Positions 50,854 to 60,343 of a DNA stretch of 64,000 nucleotides are shown here, in pieces. Origin of the DNA: Flavobacterium gillisiae (lineage in GTDB: Bacteria; Bacteroidota; Bacteroidia; Flavobacteriales; Flavobacteriaceae); the NCBI RefSeq assembly GCF_900107635.1, contig NZ_FNRD01000011.1, positions 62,001-126,000 on the forward strand. The letters run 5' to 3'. The notes beneath the pieces were generated by a model. The model saw only the letters and a program-made list of their open reading frames with translations, searched no databases and was not told the origin of the DNA. Position numbers and translations under genes: made by a program. Every line of letters begins with the position of its first letter. The first letter of the stretch is position 1.

Positions 50854-51950
50854 TGTACCGGTTTTGAGAAAGTATTCAATATAAAGATATTGATTTGTGT
50901 GAATATAAGCACTAATTCAACAATAGGAAACCAATATTTTAAATCTTTCTCCTTTAATTTTCCCGCTGAAAAACCGATAACAATCCAAACAGCAATATAT
51001 CTCACAGCAATTAAACTTAATACCAGAATCCAACGAAATTGAAAGGATAGTAAGATAATAGGAAGTATAACAAACAATAACTGGGAACAATAGAAAAGGC
51101 CTAATTGTAATTTATCTAATGTGTTATAATGGTTTGCGGTAGCAACATGCCTTCTTTTTTGGGTAATCCAATCTCTATATTTGGTTTTCGGTTTCGAATA
51201 TGTGAAACTTTCGGGAGCGTAAGCAATAGCCGTGTTTTTTGCTGTAGCAGCTTCATTTACAAATAAATCATCATCTCCCGATCGTATCTGAATGTGATTT
51301 ATAAAACCGTTTACATTAAAAAACTCGTCTTTTTTGTAGGCTAAATTTCTACCTACTCCCATATAAGGATGTCCTGCTTTTGCCCATGAAAAGTATTGTA
51401 TTGCAGTAAGTAGAGTTTCAAAACGAATTAATTTGTTAAGAAAGGAGTTGGCGATTTTTTCGTATCCTCCGTATCCTAATACAATCGTTTTTTGCATTGT
51501 AAACTGAGAACTCATGGCTGTTATCCATTCTTTAGAAGTAGGATAGCAATCAGCATCTGTAAATAATAAATAATCGTTTTTAGCAGCTTTTATTCCTAAG
51601 GTTAGGGCGTATTTTTTATTTCCCCAAAAGGCCTCGTTATTTTGGACTTTTACCAAACGGATATTTGGATATTGTTTTTCAAAGTCTTCAAATATATCCA
51701 AAGTACCATCACTTGAAGCGTCGTCTATCAAGACGATTTCAAAATCAGGGTAGTTCTGTTCAGCAAGTAGCGGAATAAAATTAACCACATTTTCCTCTTC
51801 GTTTTTGGCGCATACGATAACAGATACGGAAAGTCTTTTCGGTGTTGTTTTTTGTGCTTTAGCGAAAGAAAATTTTCCGAAAACACCTAAATAATATGAA
51901 AGTTGAATGGCAACGACAACAATAAAAAAGTAAAGAATTATTATAAGCAT
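50844..51950 (-). CDS. Membrane-bound glycosyltransferase family 2
   Basis: A 368-aa protein with an N-terminal helix (MLIIILYFFIVVVAIQLSYY). The GT2 catalytic core runs from SVSVIVCAKNEEENVVNFIP to LLFTDADCYPTSKEW (DxD) and the QKRRHVATANHY motif, with two or three C-terminal helices. I move the start to ATG 51950: the longer frame would begin at a TTG (51995) that is part of the -7 promoter box. Homologues make polysaccharide or lipid-linked sugars. It is in an operon with the sigma gene. Confidence 0.88.
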   Translation of the reverse strand: MLIIILYFFIVVVAIQLSYYLGVFGKFSFAKAQKTTPKRLSVSVIVCAKNEEENVVNFIPLLAEQNYPDFEIVLIDDASSDGTLDIFEDFEKQYPNIRLVKVQNNEAFWGNKKYALTLGIKAAKNDYLLFTDADCYPTSKEWITAMSSQFTMQKTIVLGYGGYEKIANSFLNKLIRFETLLTAIQYFSWAKAGHPYMGVGRNLAYKKDEFFNVNGFINHIQIRSGDDDLFVNEAATAKNTAIAYAPESFTYSKPKTKYRDWITQKRRHVATANHYNTLDKLQLGLFYCSQLLFVILPIILLSFQFRWILVLSLIAVRYIAVWIVIGFSAGKLKEKDLKYWFPIVELVLIFTQINIFILNTFSKPVHWK

Positions 51951-51972
51951 CTGAGTTTTATGAGTTATTAAA

Positions 51973-52000
51973 CCCGAAATTTCGGGAAAGCGCAAAGGTA
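51973..52000 (-). promoter_or_regulatory. Promoter and adjacent palindrome of the GT-sigma operon
   Basis: TACCTTTG (52000-51993, minus strand) matches TAnnTTTG. Just inside the leader, CCCGAAATTTCGGG (51986-51973) is a perfect 14-bp palindrome that could be an operator or an RNA hairpin. Confidence 0.65.
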
Positions 52001-52049
52001 TGAATAGAATTGTGAATTGTAAATGATAAATTATTGAATTTTTAAAAAA

Positions 52050-52664
52050 TTATCGAGGACATTTTTTCATCTCATTTGCAAGTGCAACTGACTGATTGTC
52101 TTCAGTTTTTTCTAATTCTGATATGATATTCTCGTAATTTTTATCATCACGATTTTGAGATAGTTTTTTTGTCGCGTGAATTTCGGTAATTTCAATTTCA
52201 AAAGCGACAATTCCGCGAGTTTGCATCATGGTTTTTTTTGATAAACCTTCAACACGAACAGGGTTCTCAGATGATTTCTCGTATTTATCTACTAATTTCT
52301 TTAAAGATGTTATAACAGCTTCTCCTTCGATAATTCTAATTCTACCATAAACGTGTACCGCGATATAATTCCAAGTAGGAACATTTTCATGATCGTACCA
52401 TGAGGATGAAATATAGGAGTGCGGACCAGAAAAAATAGCCAGTATTTGATCATTCTCAGAGAAACCTTTCCATTGTGGATTTTCTTTTGAAAGATGTCCT
52501 TGCAAAATAGTTTTCCCTTCTTTGTTAGTGTCCAGCTCCAGCGGGATGTGGGTTGCAGTTAACTTGGCTTCTGTTTGATTGATAAGGATGCCAAAACTAT
52601 TTGCTTGTAAAAAAGCATGAATGTCTTCTTGATTTTCATTTTTGTAAATATCAGGGATGAACAT
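52050..52664 (-). CDS. PaiB-like FMN-binding negative transcriptional regulator family protein
   Basis: A 204-aa split-barrel protein. MFIPDIYKNENQEDIHAFLQ is the typical start, followed by THIPLELDT and HLSKENPQWKGF. The hallmarks are AIFSGPHSYISSSWYDHENV, PTWNYIAVHVYGRI and TRGIVAFEIEI. Related PaiB proteins were named from a Bacillus sporulation/protease regulator; direct DNA binding by this one is not shown. Confidence 0.92.
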   Translation of the reverse strand: MFIPDIYKNENQEDIHAFLQANSFGILINQTEAKLTATHIPLELDTNKEGKTILQGHLSKENPQWKGFSENDQILAIFSGPHSYISSSWYDHENVPTWNYIAVHVYGRIRIIEGEAVITSLKKLVDKYEKSSENPVRVEGLSKKTMMQTRGIVAFEIEITEIHATKKLSQNRDDKNYENIISELEKTEDNQSVALANEMKKCPR

Positions 52665-52752
52665 GTGATTTTTGATTTTAGATTAACGTTTTTATAATTT
52701 GGTCACTAAATCGCATTACTCAGCATTAGAATTTTGGTATTGAAACTTTAAT

Positions 52753-53766
52753 TTATATTATATTCACTTCGGCTTCAATGTAAATGCCAAATGTTTTAAA
52801 AATCGTTTCTTGAATGTTTTTTGAAACATTTAGAATTTCTAGTCCCGTCGCCTTTCCATAGTTCACTAAAACTAACGCTTGGTTTTTATGGATTCCTGCG
52901 TCTCCAAAGCGTTTTCCTTTAAAGCCAGCCTGCTCTATCAGCCATCCTGCAGGTACTTTTACTTCGGTTTCTGAGATGTCATAGTATTTCATTTCAGGAA
53001 ATTGCTGATGTATTTTTTCGAAATCAGATTTTAAAAGGATTGGGTTTTTAAAAAAGCTACCGCTGTTTCCTAGTTCTTTGGGATCGGGTAATTTACTTTG
53101 TCGAATGGCAATAACAGCATCACTTACCTCCTTCAAACTAGGGTTTGTAATGTTGTTTTTAGATAATTCATTCGTGATATCACCGTAGGACGTATTGATA
53201 TTGTGGTTTCGTTTTGTTAATTTGAAAACCACTGACGTAATTATGTATTGGTCTTTTACTTCGTTTTTAAAGATGCTTTCACGATATCCGAAACGACACT
53301 CTTCTTTTGTGAATATTTTTAATTCTTGATTTATAGTGGTTAGCGCTTCACAAGACACAAAAGTATCTTTCATTTCGGTTCCATATGCCCCGATATTTTG
53401 TACGGGAGTAGTCCCTACATTTCCCGGGATAAGCGACATGTTTTCCAGTCCGCCAAAATTTTGATCAATTGTCCATAATACGAATTCGTGCCAGTTTTCA
53501 CCAGCTTGGCTTTCTACCCAAACGTAATCTTCATTTTCACTTACAATTTTTTTTCCTTTCAGGTCAATGTGAATTACTAAAGCTTCAATATCTTTAGTTA
53601 AAAGCATGTTGCTACCACCACCAAGGATGAATTTACTGTCGGATTTGTTTTGCACTAAAATAGTCGTCAATTCGGCGATACTGTGTACTGCCACAAATTG
53701 TTTTGCTTTGGCTTCAATGCCAAAAGTATTATAGTTTTTTAGAGAAAAATCAGTTTGTATTTCCAT
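52753..53766 (-). CDS. murB: UDP-N-acetylenolpyruvoylglucosamine reductase
   Basis: A 337-aa flavoprotein making UDP-MurNAc for peptidoglycan. NYNTFGIEAKA starts the FAD domain. FILGGGSNMLL, SLIPGNVGTTPVQNIGAYG and CRFGYRESIFK follow. GNSGSFFKNP carries the catalytic Ser near residue 237. The C-terminal domain has the Glu in EAEVNII. Length and motifs fit type I MurB. A TACTTTTG box within the end of the preceding spacer suggests its own promoter. Confidence 0.96.
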   Translation of the reverse strand: MEIQTDFSLKNYNTFGIEAKAKQFVAVHSIAELTTILVQNKSDSKFILGGGSNMLLTKDIEALVIHIDLKGKKIVSENEDYVWVESQAGENWHEFVLWTIDQNFGGLENMSLIPGNVGTTPVQNIGAYGTEMKDTFVSCEALTTINQELKIFTKEECRFGYRESIFKNEVKDQYIITSVVFKLTKRNHNINTSYGDITNELSKNNITNPSLKEVSDAVIAIRQSKLPDPKELGNSGSFFKNPILLKSDFEKIHQQFPEMKYYDISETEVKVPAGWLIEQAGFKGKRFGDAGIHKNQALVLVNYGKATGLEILNVSKNIQETIFKTFGIYIEAEVNII

Positions 53767-53801
53767 GAAAGAAAGTGCTTTTTATGAATGAGTTTCGGGT
53801 C

Positions 53802-53809
53802 CAAAAGTA
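53802..53809 (-). promoter_or_regulatory. -7 promoter box of murB
   Basis: TACTTTTG on the minus strand, 36 nt before the murB ATG and directly downstream of the asnB stop codon. Confidence 0.5.
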
Positions 53810-53813
53810 AGAA

Positions 53814-55661
53814 TTAAAATTTATTTGCATAGCTTTTCATCCAGATATGCATCATAAATAATGGCATAATATATGGAATCATTCTGATATCTCCTTTTTC
53901 TAAATTCTGAATTAGTTGCTTGATGTTTATATTTTCGAAGTAAGGCATTCGAAAAAGATCACTTTTCGAAAAAGATTCTAATTCGTCTTTGAAAGCGGGG
54001 CTTTTTATTAAATAATCTCCCCATGGAGCACTTAGTCCTACTTTTTTGAATTTTAGAATTTCTTCGGGTAGACGGTCTTGCATTGCTGTTTTTAGAATGA
54101 ATTTTCCTTTTTTTCCGGTGAACATCCATTTGTCTTCCAAAGAACCTAAACCTATTATTAGTCTTTGGTCTAAAAAAGGTTCGCGGCATTCTATTGATGC
54201 GCCCATAGTGACACGATCATTTCGGTAAAGAAGTGAGCGTAAATACGTTTGCTGATCAAAATAGAGCGCTTGTCTTCTTAAGTTATCCGGATACAAAGCT
54301 TTTGCTTCTTTATATATTTTCCTTCTATATTCATTTTTGGGTGTAGCATGAATTCCGAAAGTTTTTGAAATATCTTCAGGATAAATATTACAACCATTAT
54401 AGAATATTAAATCAGATTTTTTACTGATCTGCGAATATCGAATGAGCTTTTCATAACGTGGATTTTTTTCAAAAAGATCCAAATTTCCTATCGTCGCAAT
54501 TGAATTTAGTAAGGATGGGTATTGTAATGTTTTGTATCGAACATAACCACCCATCAATTCATCAGCACCTTCACCAGATAGTAAGACTTTCACATGTGGT
54601 TTTGCCATTTTTGAGAGAGCTAGTAAATGCGGCTCACTTAAATGCATTATGGGTTCGTCTTGAAGGTAGGTTGACTCTATTAGATTGTCATAAAGAGCTG
54701 TGCCCTCGAGTTGCATAGTATGAAAATCATATCCGAATTTTTCAGCCATCTTTTTTGCTAGATGTGATTCGTTGTGTTCTTCCTCCTTGAAACCGATATT
54801 GAAGGTTTGTACGCTTTTGTAATTTTGGTGGTTTAAGGAAGTAAGAATTGATGAAGAATCGAGGCCTCCACTCAGTAAAACACCAACAGGAACGTCACTT
54901 ACCATTCTTAATCTTACTGAATCATCAAAAGTTTCTTTAAACCATTCGACTGGATTTTTAATTTTAGGTTGATTTTGAATTTCCTTTTTTAAATTCCACC
55001 ATTTATTACTAGTGATTTTTCCTCCTTCATGGATGGTCATACTATGTCCGGGAAGTACTTTGTTTACATTTTGATATAAAGTATTTTTCCCTGTTACAAA
55101 TCTGTTAAAAATATATTCTTCTAGTCCGTCCTGAGCAATTTTAAGTGGAACCCCAGCTGTGAAAAGCGCTTTTTGTTCAGATGCAAAATAGAATGTTTCG
55201 TTATAAAATGAATAATATAGAGGTTTGACACCCATTCTATCTCGCACGAGGACAAGCTTTTTTTCTAATTTATCCCAAATGGCAAATGCAAACATTCCGT
55301 TGAGACGAGAAAGCATTTTTAAGCCATAGAGTTCATAAAGTTTCATTAAAACTTCAGTGTCAGAGCTTGTCTTGATATCAAATCCATTACTTTTTAGTTC
55401 AGGATAGAACTCCTTGAAATTGTAAATTGCACCATTGTACACCATTACATATCTTTCGTTATCAGAAAGAAAAGGTTGATGACCAGCAGCCGATACATCA
55501 AGAATTGAAAGCCTTCTATGACCGAAACCAATATTATTTTCAATAAAAACGCCGGAATCATCAGGGCCGCGATGTTCCAGTGAATCACGCATCTTGGTCA
55601 GAAGACGATTATCCACTTTTTTTTGTGACTGTATATGTAAGATTCCATTAATTCCACACAT
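53814..55661 (-). CDS. asnB: Asparagine synthase (glutamine-hydrolysing) family amidotransferase
   Basis: A 615-aa two-domain enzyme. The N-terminal class II glutaminase has the nucleophile Cys2 (MCGINGIL), HRGPDDSG and YNGAIYNFKEF. The C-terminal synthase has the PPi-loop VLLSGGLDSSSILTSL near residue 263 and LSGEGADELMGGYVRY. It lies 2 nt after a GT4 glycosyltransferase. AsnB homologues in such a context often amidate sugars of a surface polysaccharide rather than make asparagine, so the symbol marks the family only. Confidence 0.9.
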   Translation of the reverse strand: MCGINGILHIQSQKKVDNRLLTKMRDSLEHRGPDDSGVFIENNIGFGHRRLSILDVSAAGHQPFLSDNERYVMVYNGAIYNFKEFYPELKSNGFDIKTSSDTEVLMKLYELYGLKMLSRLNGMFAFAIWDKLEKKLVLVRDRMGVKPLYYSFYNETFYFASEQKALFTAGVPLKIAQDGLEEYIFNRFVTGKNTLYQNVNKVLPGHSMTIHEGGKITSNKWWNLKKEIQNQPKIKNPVEWFKETFDDSVRLRMVSDVPVGVLLSGGLDSSSILTSLNHQNYKSVQTFNIGFKEEEHNESHLAKKMAEKFGYDFHTMQLEGTALYDNLIESTYLQDEPIMHLSEPHLLALSKMAKPHVKVLLSGEGADELMGGYVRYKTLQYPSLLNSIATIGNLDLFEKNPRYEKLIRYSQISKKSDLIFYNGCNIYPEDISKTFGIHATPKNEYRRKIYKEAKALYPDNLRRQALYFDQQTYLRSLLYRNDRVTMGASIECREPFLDQRLIIGLGSLEDKWMFTGKKGKFILKTAMQDRLPEEILKFKKVGLSAPWGDYLIKSPAFKDELESFSKSDLFRMPYFENINIKQLIQNLEKGDIRMIPYIMPLFMMHIWMKSYANKF

Positions 55662-55663
55662 AG

Positions 55664-56731
55664 CTAATTTGTTTTAGTAGTGTTAATTAATTCGTGGTAT
55701 TTGGCGGCAATTATTTTCATATTGATTTTATAATCGACGTTTTCTTCGATAAATTTTCTGTTATTCAAAACGGATTCTTTCCTATAATCAGTGTGTTCGA
55801 AGGCCCATGCTATTTCTTCAGCTAGCATTTTTGAATCATCGACATTGATTAATTGTCCGTTTTCACGATGGGTAATCCAGCTTTGATTACCGGGAATATT
55901 GGAAACAATAGGATAACAATTAGAGGCCATTGCTTCAAATAATGATGCTGATACGCCTTCGGTTGTTGGCATACTAATATAAAAGTTAGACTCTTGTAGT
56001 AATTTAGGTAATTCCGTATTTTGAATTCTCCCTGTAAAAAAAACCTTCTTCTCAATATTTAATTTTTTTGCTAAATTTTGTAAGTTAGCAAGCTGTGTTC
56101 CGTCGCCAACGATAGTGAGGATAAAGTCAATCCCTTTTTTGTTTAAAAGGTCAAATGATTTTAAAATGGCATCATGACGGTATTCAGGCAATAGAGAACG
56201 AGTGACAATTGCAGTAATTTTTTCGGGATTTGCGGTGTTTTTATTGTCAAATTTCGATAAGTCAATCCCTTTTGGAAGAACCAAGACTTTGTTCATCTCC
56301 ACATTCGCTTCAGTCATTGAAAGAGTCATTACCGGCCCCCAAGCATGAATAAGGGTCGCTTTTTTGAAGGCGTAATTTTGAATTATTATTTTGAGCGGCA
56401 ATAGAATAGAGTCTTCTGGCCATAAGTCGGTTCTGCCCTGTTGTGCAATAGCCACCGGTTTTATACCAGATAAAGCGGCAAGAAGGCCGTAGCTCGTGGT
56501 TCTTTCGGCAATGACCATATCTGGTTGGTGCAGCTTTATTATCTTCTTAATTTTAAACAAAGCAAAGTTGTATTCACAAAGCCGTTTTATTCTGTTGAAA
56601 AAAGTATCGCTTGGTGTTTTTAATTCCCAACTGATTATTTCAAAATCACCAAATTCTTTTAGTCCATTCGTCCAAGTTATGGCATCAGCTCTATAAGATT
56701 CGCCAAGAAAAAGTATTTTTCTTTTTTTCAT
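55664..56731 (-). CDS. Glycosyltransferase family 4
   Basis: A 355-aa GT-B enzyme. The N-terminal acceptor domain starts KILFLGESYRADAITWTNG. The C-terminal donor domain has TAIVTRSLLPEYRHDAILKS, LTIVGDGTQLANLQ, FFTGRIQNTELPKLLQESNF and EGVSASLFEAMAS, the E-x7-E-type site (GVSASLFEA with Glu before and after). It is translated with asnB (2-nt gap), forming a small surface-sugar unit. Confidence 0.9.
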   Translation of the reverse strand: MKKRKILFLGESYRADAITWTNGLKEFGDFEIISWELKTPSDTFFNRIKRLCEYNFALFKIKKIIKLHQPDMVIAERTTSYGLLAALSGIKPVAIAQQGRTDLWPEDSILLPLKIIIQNYAFKKATLIHAWGPVMTLSMTEANVEMNKVLVLPKGIDLSKFDNKNTANPEKITAIVTRSLLPEYRHDAILKSFDLLNKKGIDFILTIVGDGTQLANLQNLAKKLNIEKKVFFTGRIQNTELPKLLQESNFYISMPTTEGVSASLFEAMASNCYPIVSNIPGNQSWITHRENGQLINVDDSKMLAEEIAWAFEHTDYRKESVLNNRKFIEENVDYKINMKIIAAKYHELINTTKTN

Positions 56732-56740
56732 CGAAATAAA

Positions 56741-57418
56741 TTAAAATTCGTCAGTAGTCAATGCCCGATTGATAAACTCATTCAAAGGTTTTAAAAGGAT
56801 GAGTTTTTTACTCATTTTAGAAACGAAATCTTTATTCAGGATTTCTGATAGGTCAAACTTAACACTAGCTTCAAAACTTTTTAGTTTTAAAAGTTCAATT
56901 GCGGGATGTTCTTTGTCGTATCCTCTAGGTGGGTTTTTGAGTGTGCTTTTTTCATTTCGATCAAAATCTCCAAATACCTTTTTAAATTCTTTTTCATTTA
57001 AAATTGCTTCTAAATCATCATAAAAATAAGCGATTTCTTTGCGAACTTTTTTCAAATCGTCTGCTAACGGTGCATAGAAGCCACCGGCGATAAAACTGGC
57101 GCCTTTTTCGATATGAACATAATAGCCAGCACGGCTTTGTCCTTTTGTTCCTGATGACAGCCAAACTCCTATGTGAGACTTGTAAGGTGATTTGTCTTTG
57201 GAAAACCGAATGTCCCGATTAATCCTAAAAGTGCAGTTTTTTACTTCTAGCAGTTCTAATGTGGGGTCCAAAGGTTTCATGATATCAAGAAAATCAGCAA
57301 CTAGTTGATGGTAGTCTTTTTTGAAAATCTCGTATCTTTTTTTATTATCTAAAAACCAATCCCGGTTGTTATTTGCTTGTAAATCTTTCAGGAACTGTAG
57401 TGAATCTTTTGAAAGCAT
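56741..57418 (-). CDS. DUF2461 domain-containing protein
   Basis: A 225-aa protein of the DUF2461 family. The layout is DSLQFLKDLQANNNRDWFLD, NCTFRINRDIRFSKDKSPYK, THIGVWLSSGTKG-like SHIGVWLSSG and YYVHIEKGASFIAGGFY. Function is unknown. It sits 9 nt upstream of the GT4 gene and probably leads that transcript. Confidence 0.93.
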   Translation of the reverse strand: MLSKDSLQFLKDLQANNNRDWFLDNKKRYEIFKKDYHQLVADFLDIMKPLDPTLELLEVKNCTFRINRDIRFSKDKSPYKSHIGVWLSSGTKGQSRAGYYVHIEKGASFIAGGFYAPLADDLKKVRKEIAYFYDDLEAILNEKEFKKVFGDFDRNEKSTLKNPPRGYDKEHPAIELLKLKSFEASVKFDLSEILNKDFVSKMSKKLILLKPLNEFINRALTTDEF

Positions 57419-57661
57419 GCTGTTACTATTGTAATTGTGTTTTTAAATCTTCTTCGTTTCTTTGTTTTTGGATGCTAAAAGAATAGGAAGTTTGTAGATT
57501 TTTATTTGTGACAGGAAGGTCTTGTTTTTATCTGCATTTAGATTAATAATGACAATGCTATCAGTAAATCCTAATTCACAAATTTACAAGGACGTAGGCC
57601 AATCTGCATATAAATAAATGAATACTTTTTCACTATATTCCTAGCTGCTCACGTGGATAAT

Positions 57662-58057
57662 TTAGTCTGTTGACATATTAAGACCTTCAGCGCTCCATTT
57701 CATAAAGCCGCCTTCTAGTTCATATATGTTTGTAAATCCTAATTCCTGAAGCTTTTGACTTGCTTTTTTACTTCTTCCGCCACTTTTACAATAAACAAAA
57801 ACTGGTTTTGTCTTGTCAAATTTTTCTGCATCAGCAATAAAACGGTCACCTAACCAATTTACATTTTCAGCATTTTTGATGTGCCCTTCTGTAAATTCCT
57901 CAGGAGTACGTACATCGAGGATTTGCGGGTTTTGGGTTGTATTCATTGTTTCAGCAAAATCTTTTGCTTCAATCGTTTTTATGTTTTTTGCGGCTTGACC
58001 ATCACATGATAGTATAACGAAGGAAATTAGTAAGAATAATATGGAACGAAATTTCAT
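57662..58057 (-). CDS. Rhodanese-like lipoprotein
   Basis: A 131-aa protein with lipoprotein signal and lipobox ILSC (Cys18). The single rhodanese domain has AKDFAETMN, DVRTPEEFTEGHIKNAENV and the active loop VYCKSGGRSKKA (Cys90). Such periplasmic rhodaneses transfer sulfane sulfur; the acceptor is unknown. A 243-nt space upstream shows nothing I can assign. Confidence 0.9.
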   Translation of the reverse strand: MKFRSILFLLISFVILSCDGQAAKNIKTIEAKDFAETMNTTQNPQILDVRTPEEFTEGHIKNAENVNWLGDRFIADAEKFDKTKPVFVYCKSGGRSKKASQKLQELGFTNIYELEGGFMKWSAEGLNMSTD

Positions 58058-58139
58058 TAGAATTTAATTTAAAAATTGATTAGGCTAAAATAAGTAATTT
58101 ATAAGGATAGAAGGGTTTTATATCATAAAATAAACACCG

Positions 58140-59219
58140 CTATAAGTTAAATATTTTATAGGATTGGTGTGTCGACTTTACAATTGCTTCGGTGCGTTCT
58201 GGGTGTGTGTCTGAAATAAAAAGTTGTCCAAAAGTATCGCTATTGACCATCTCTATTATTTTAGCTACACGACTTTCATCTAGCTTGTCGAAGATATCAT
58301 CAAACAGTAAAATGGGTTTTACACCACTTTGTTTTTTTAGAAATTCAAATTGCGCCAACTTTAAAGCAATTAGGAAGGACTTTTGTTGTCCCTGGGAACC
58401 GAATTTTTTAATTGGGTGGCCATCGATTTCAAATGACAAGTCGTCTTTGTGCGTGCCCACACTTGTATAATGTAACGCTCTGTCTTTATTGATGTTTTCT
58501 TGTAGAAGTGTTAGTAAATTATTTTCGAATAAATGACTTTCATAAACCAGCTGAACTGTTTCTTGCGATCCGGTGATGGCATGGTGATGTGTATTGAAAA
58601 TAGGGATGAATTGCGCTATGAATTCTTTTCTTTTTTCGAAAATAGATTTTCCATAACCATCAAGTTGTTCATTATATATGGAAAGGGTGTCGATTTCAAA
58701 AACGCGGTTTAAGGCAAAATATTTAAGTAATGCATTGCGTTGATTTAGGACTTTTTGGTATTGTATGAGCTGTTGTAGGTATTGAGGGTCTAATTGTGAT
58801 ATGACGCTATCCATGAATTTCCTCCTGGTTTCACTGCCTTCAACAATCAAATCCCGGTCGGCCGGGGAGATGATAACCAAGGGAATAAAGCCAATATGGT
58901 CTGAAAATTTGTCGTACGCTTTGCCATTGCGTTTTAATACTTTTTTTTGACCTTTCTTTAAACTGCATACCACCTGCTCGTTTCTTTCGTTTTTTATAAA
59001 CTCAGCATCAATAACAAAAAATTCTTCGCCGTGTTTGATATTTTGGACTGCTAATGGGTTGAAATAACTTTTGCCATAGGATAAATGATAGATAGCATCC
59101 AATACATTTGTTTTTCCAATGCCGTTTTTACCTACAAAACAAATTATCTTTCCGTCAAATTCGAAGTTTGCTTCTGAAAAATTTTTATAATTGAATAATG
59201 AAATCTTTTTTAAATACAT
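58140..59219 (-). CDS. recF: DNA replication/repair protein RecF
   Basis: A 359-aa SMC-like ATPase acting in recombination at single-strand gaps. Walker A is [14 protein letters not shown] at the N-terminus. The signature is [17 protein letters not shown] and the Walker B is [15 protein letters not shown]. Further markers are [24 protein letters not shown] and HHHAITG. Standard length. The gene diverges from the TPR protein gene. Confidence 0.97.
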   Translation of the reverse strand: MYLKKISLFNYKNFSEANFEFDGKIICFVGKNGIGKTNVLDAIYHLSYGKSYFNPLAVQNIKHGEEFFVIDAEFIKNERNEQVVCSLKKGQKKVLKRNGKAYDKFSDHIGFIPLVIISPADRDLIVEGSETRRKFMDSVISQLDPQYLQQLIQYQKVLNQRNALLKYFALNRVFEIDTLSIYNEQLDGYGKSIFEKRKEFIAQFIPIFNTHHHAITGSQETVQLVYESHLFENNLLTLLQENINKDRALHYTSVGTHKDDLSFEIDGHPIKKFGSQGQQKSFLIALKLAQFEFLKKQSGVKPILLFDDIFDKLDESRVAKIIEMVNSDTFGQLFISDTHPERTEAIVKSTHQSYKIFNL

Positions 59220-59410
59220 CTTTAGGGCTTACTGGTATTGAGGAGTTTGTTGTTTTTGAAAGGCTTTTTTAAAGTGGGTGCAAATTATTGAAAAATATTG
59301 ATATAAAGCCGTTTTGAACTTTTTCTGTGCTAATTATTTTTACTTATAATTGAATGGGAGGTGCCTAAAAAAAATTATTTTTTTTTATTTAAATATAAAA
59401 TCCTAGTTTT

Positions 59411-59443
59411 TTTGTGTCGGTTTGAATAAAAATTTTATTTTTG
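59411..59443 (+). promoter_or_regulatory. Promoter of the TPR membrane protein gene
   Basis: TTTG (59411-59414), 21 nt, TATTTTTG (59436-59443), a full Bacteroidota -33/-7 pair 22 nt before the ATG. Confidence 0.8.
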
Positions 59444-59465
59444 CCGTTCACTAAATTAAAATTAA

Positions 59466-60239
59466 ATGGCTACTTACAGTAAAAGAGGATATAAAGCACC
59501 AAAAGAAAAAGAAGTAAAAGATACTGTTGAGAATGTAATTATCGATGAAAAAGACAGTACGACTGCTGGTGTTTTTTCAACATTAGACGAAACTGCTTCA
59601 AAAACAGAAGCTTTTGTTGCTAAAAATCAAAATTGGATTATTGGTGTTGTAGGAGCTGTTGCTATAGTAACTATAGGTTATTTAGTGTATCAAAAATTTA
59701 TTGCTGAGCCAAAACAACTGGAAGCTGCAGATGAAATGTTTGTTGCACAACAAAACTTTCAACAAGCTACAGATGGTATTGCGAGCGATTCATTATATAA
59801 ATTATCTTTAAACGGTTCAGAAGGTAAATTTGGATTTATTAAAATTGCAGAAGAGTATTCTGGTACTGATGCTGGAAATTTAGCTAACTATTATGCTGGA
59901 ATGGCTTATTTGAACACAGGTAAATATGCAGAAGCTATTGATTATTTAGGTAAATTCAAGTCGGAAGATATTGTTTTAAGTGGTTTAGCAATTGGTGCAA
60001 TGGGAGATGCTTATGCAGAAAACAACAAGCCAGAAGAGGCGTTGAAAAATTACGTTAAAGCTGCTGAAACAAATAAAAATGATTTTACTACGCCACGTTT
60101 CTTGCTAAAAGCTGGAAAAACAGCTTTGGCTTTAGGTAAGAAAGAGGATGCATTAAAATATTTTACTGATATTAAAGACAATTATGAAGCGTCTCCAGAG
60201 GCTTCTTCAGTTGATGTTTTGATCGGTTTAGCACAATAG
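59466..60239 (+). CDS. TPR membrane protein (YfgM-like)
   Basis: A 257-aa protein. A charged cytosolic N-terminus (about 1-55) is followed by one membrane helix (IIGVVGAVAIVTIGYLVYQK, about 58-78). The periplasmic TPR repeats are AEEYSGTDAGNLANYYAGMA, YLNTGKYAEAIDYL and YAENNKPEEALKNYVKAAE. The layout is that of YfgM-type proteins, which are chaperone partners of the Sec translocon; that role is only inferred here. The ribH gene follows on the same strand after 104 nt. Confidence 0.85.
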   Translation: MATYSKRGYKAPKEKEVKDTVENVIIDEKDSTTAGVFSTLDETASKTEAFVAKNQNWIIGVVGAVAIVTIGYLVYQKFIAEPKQLEAADEMFVAQQNFQQATDGIASDSLYKLSLNGSEGKFGFIKIAEEYSGTDAGNLANYYAGMAYLNTGKYAEAIDYLGKFKSEDIVLSGLAIGAMGDAYAENNKPEEALKNYVKAAETNKNDFTTPRFLLKAGKTALALGKKEDALKYFTDIKDNYEASPEASSVDVLIGLAQ

Positions 60240-60343
60240 TAAAAAAGGATTTAAGATTCTGGTTTAAGACTGCAGTTTTTTGATTTCAAAATTCTATCTT
60301 TAACTTATAAAATCTAAAAATTCAATTTTAAAAACTATATCAA

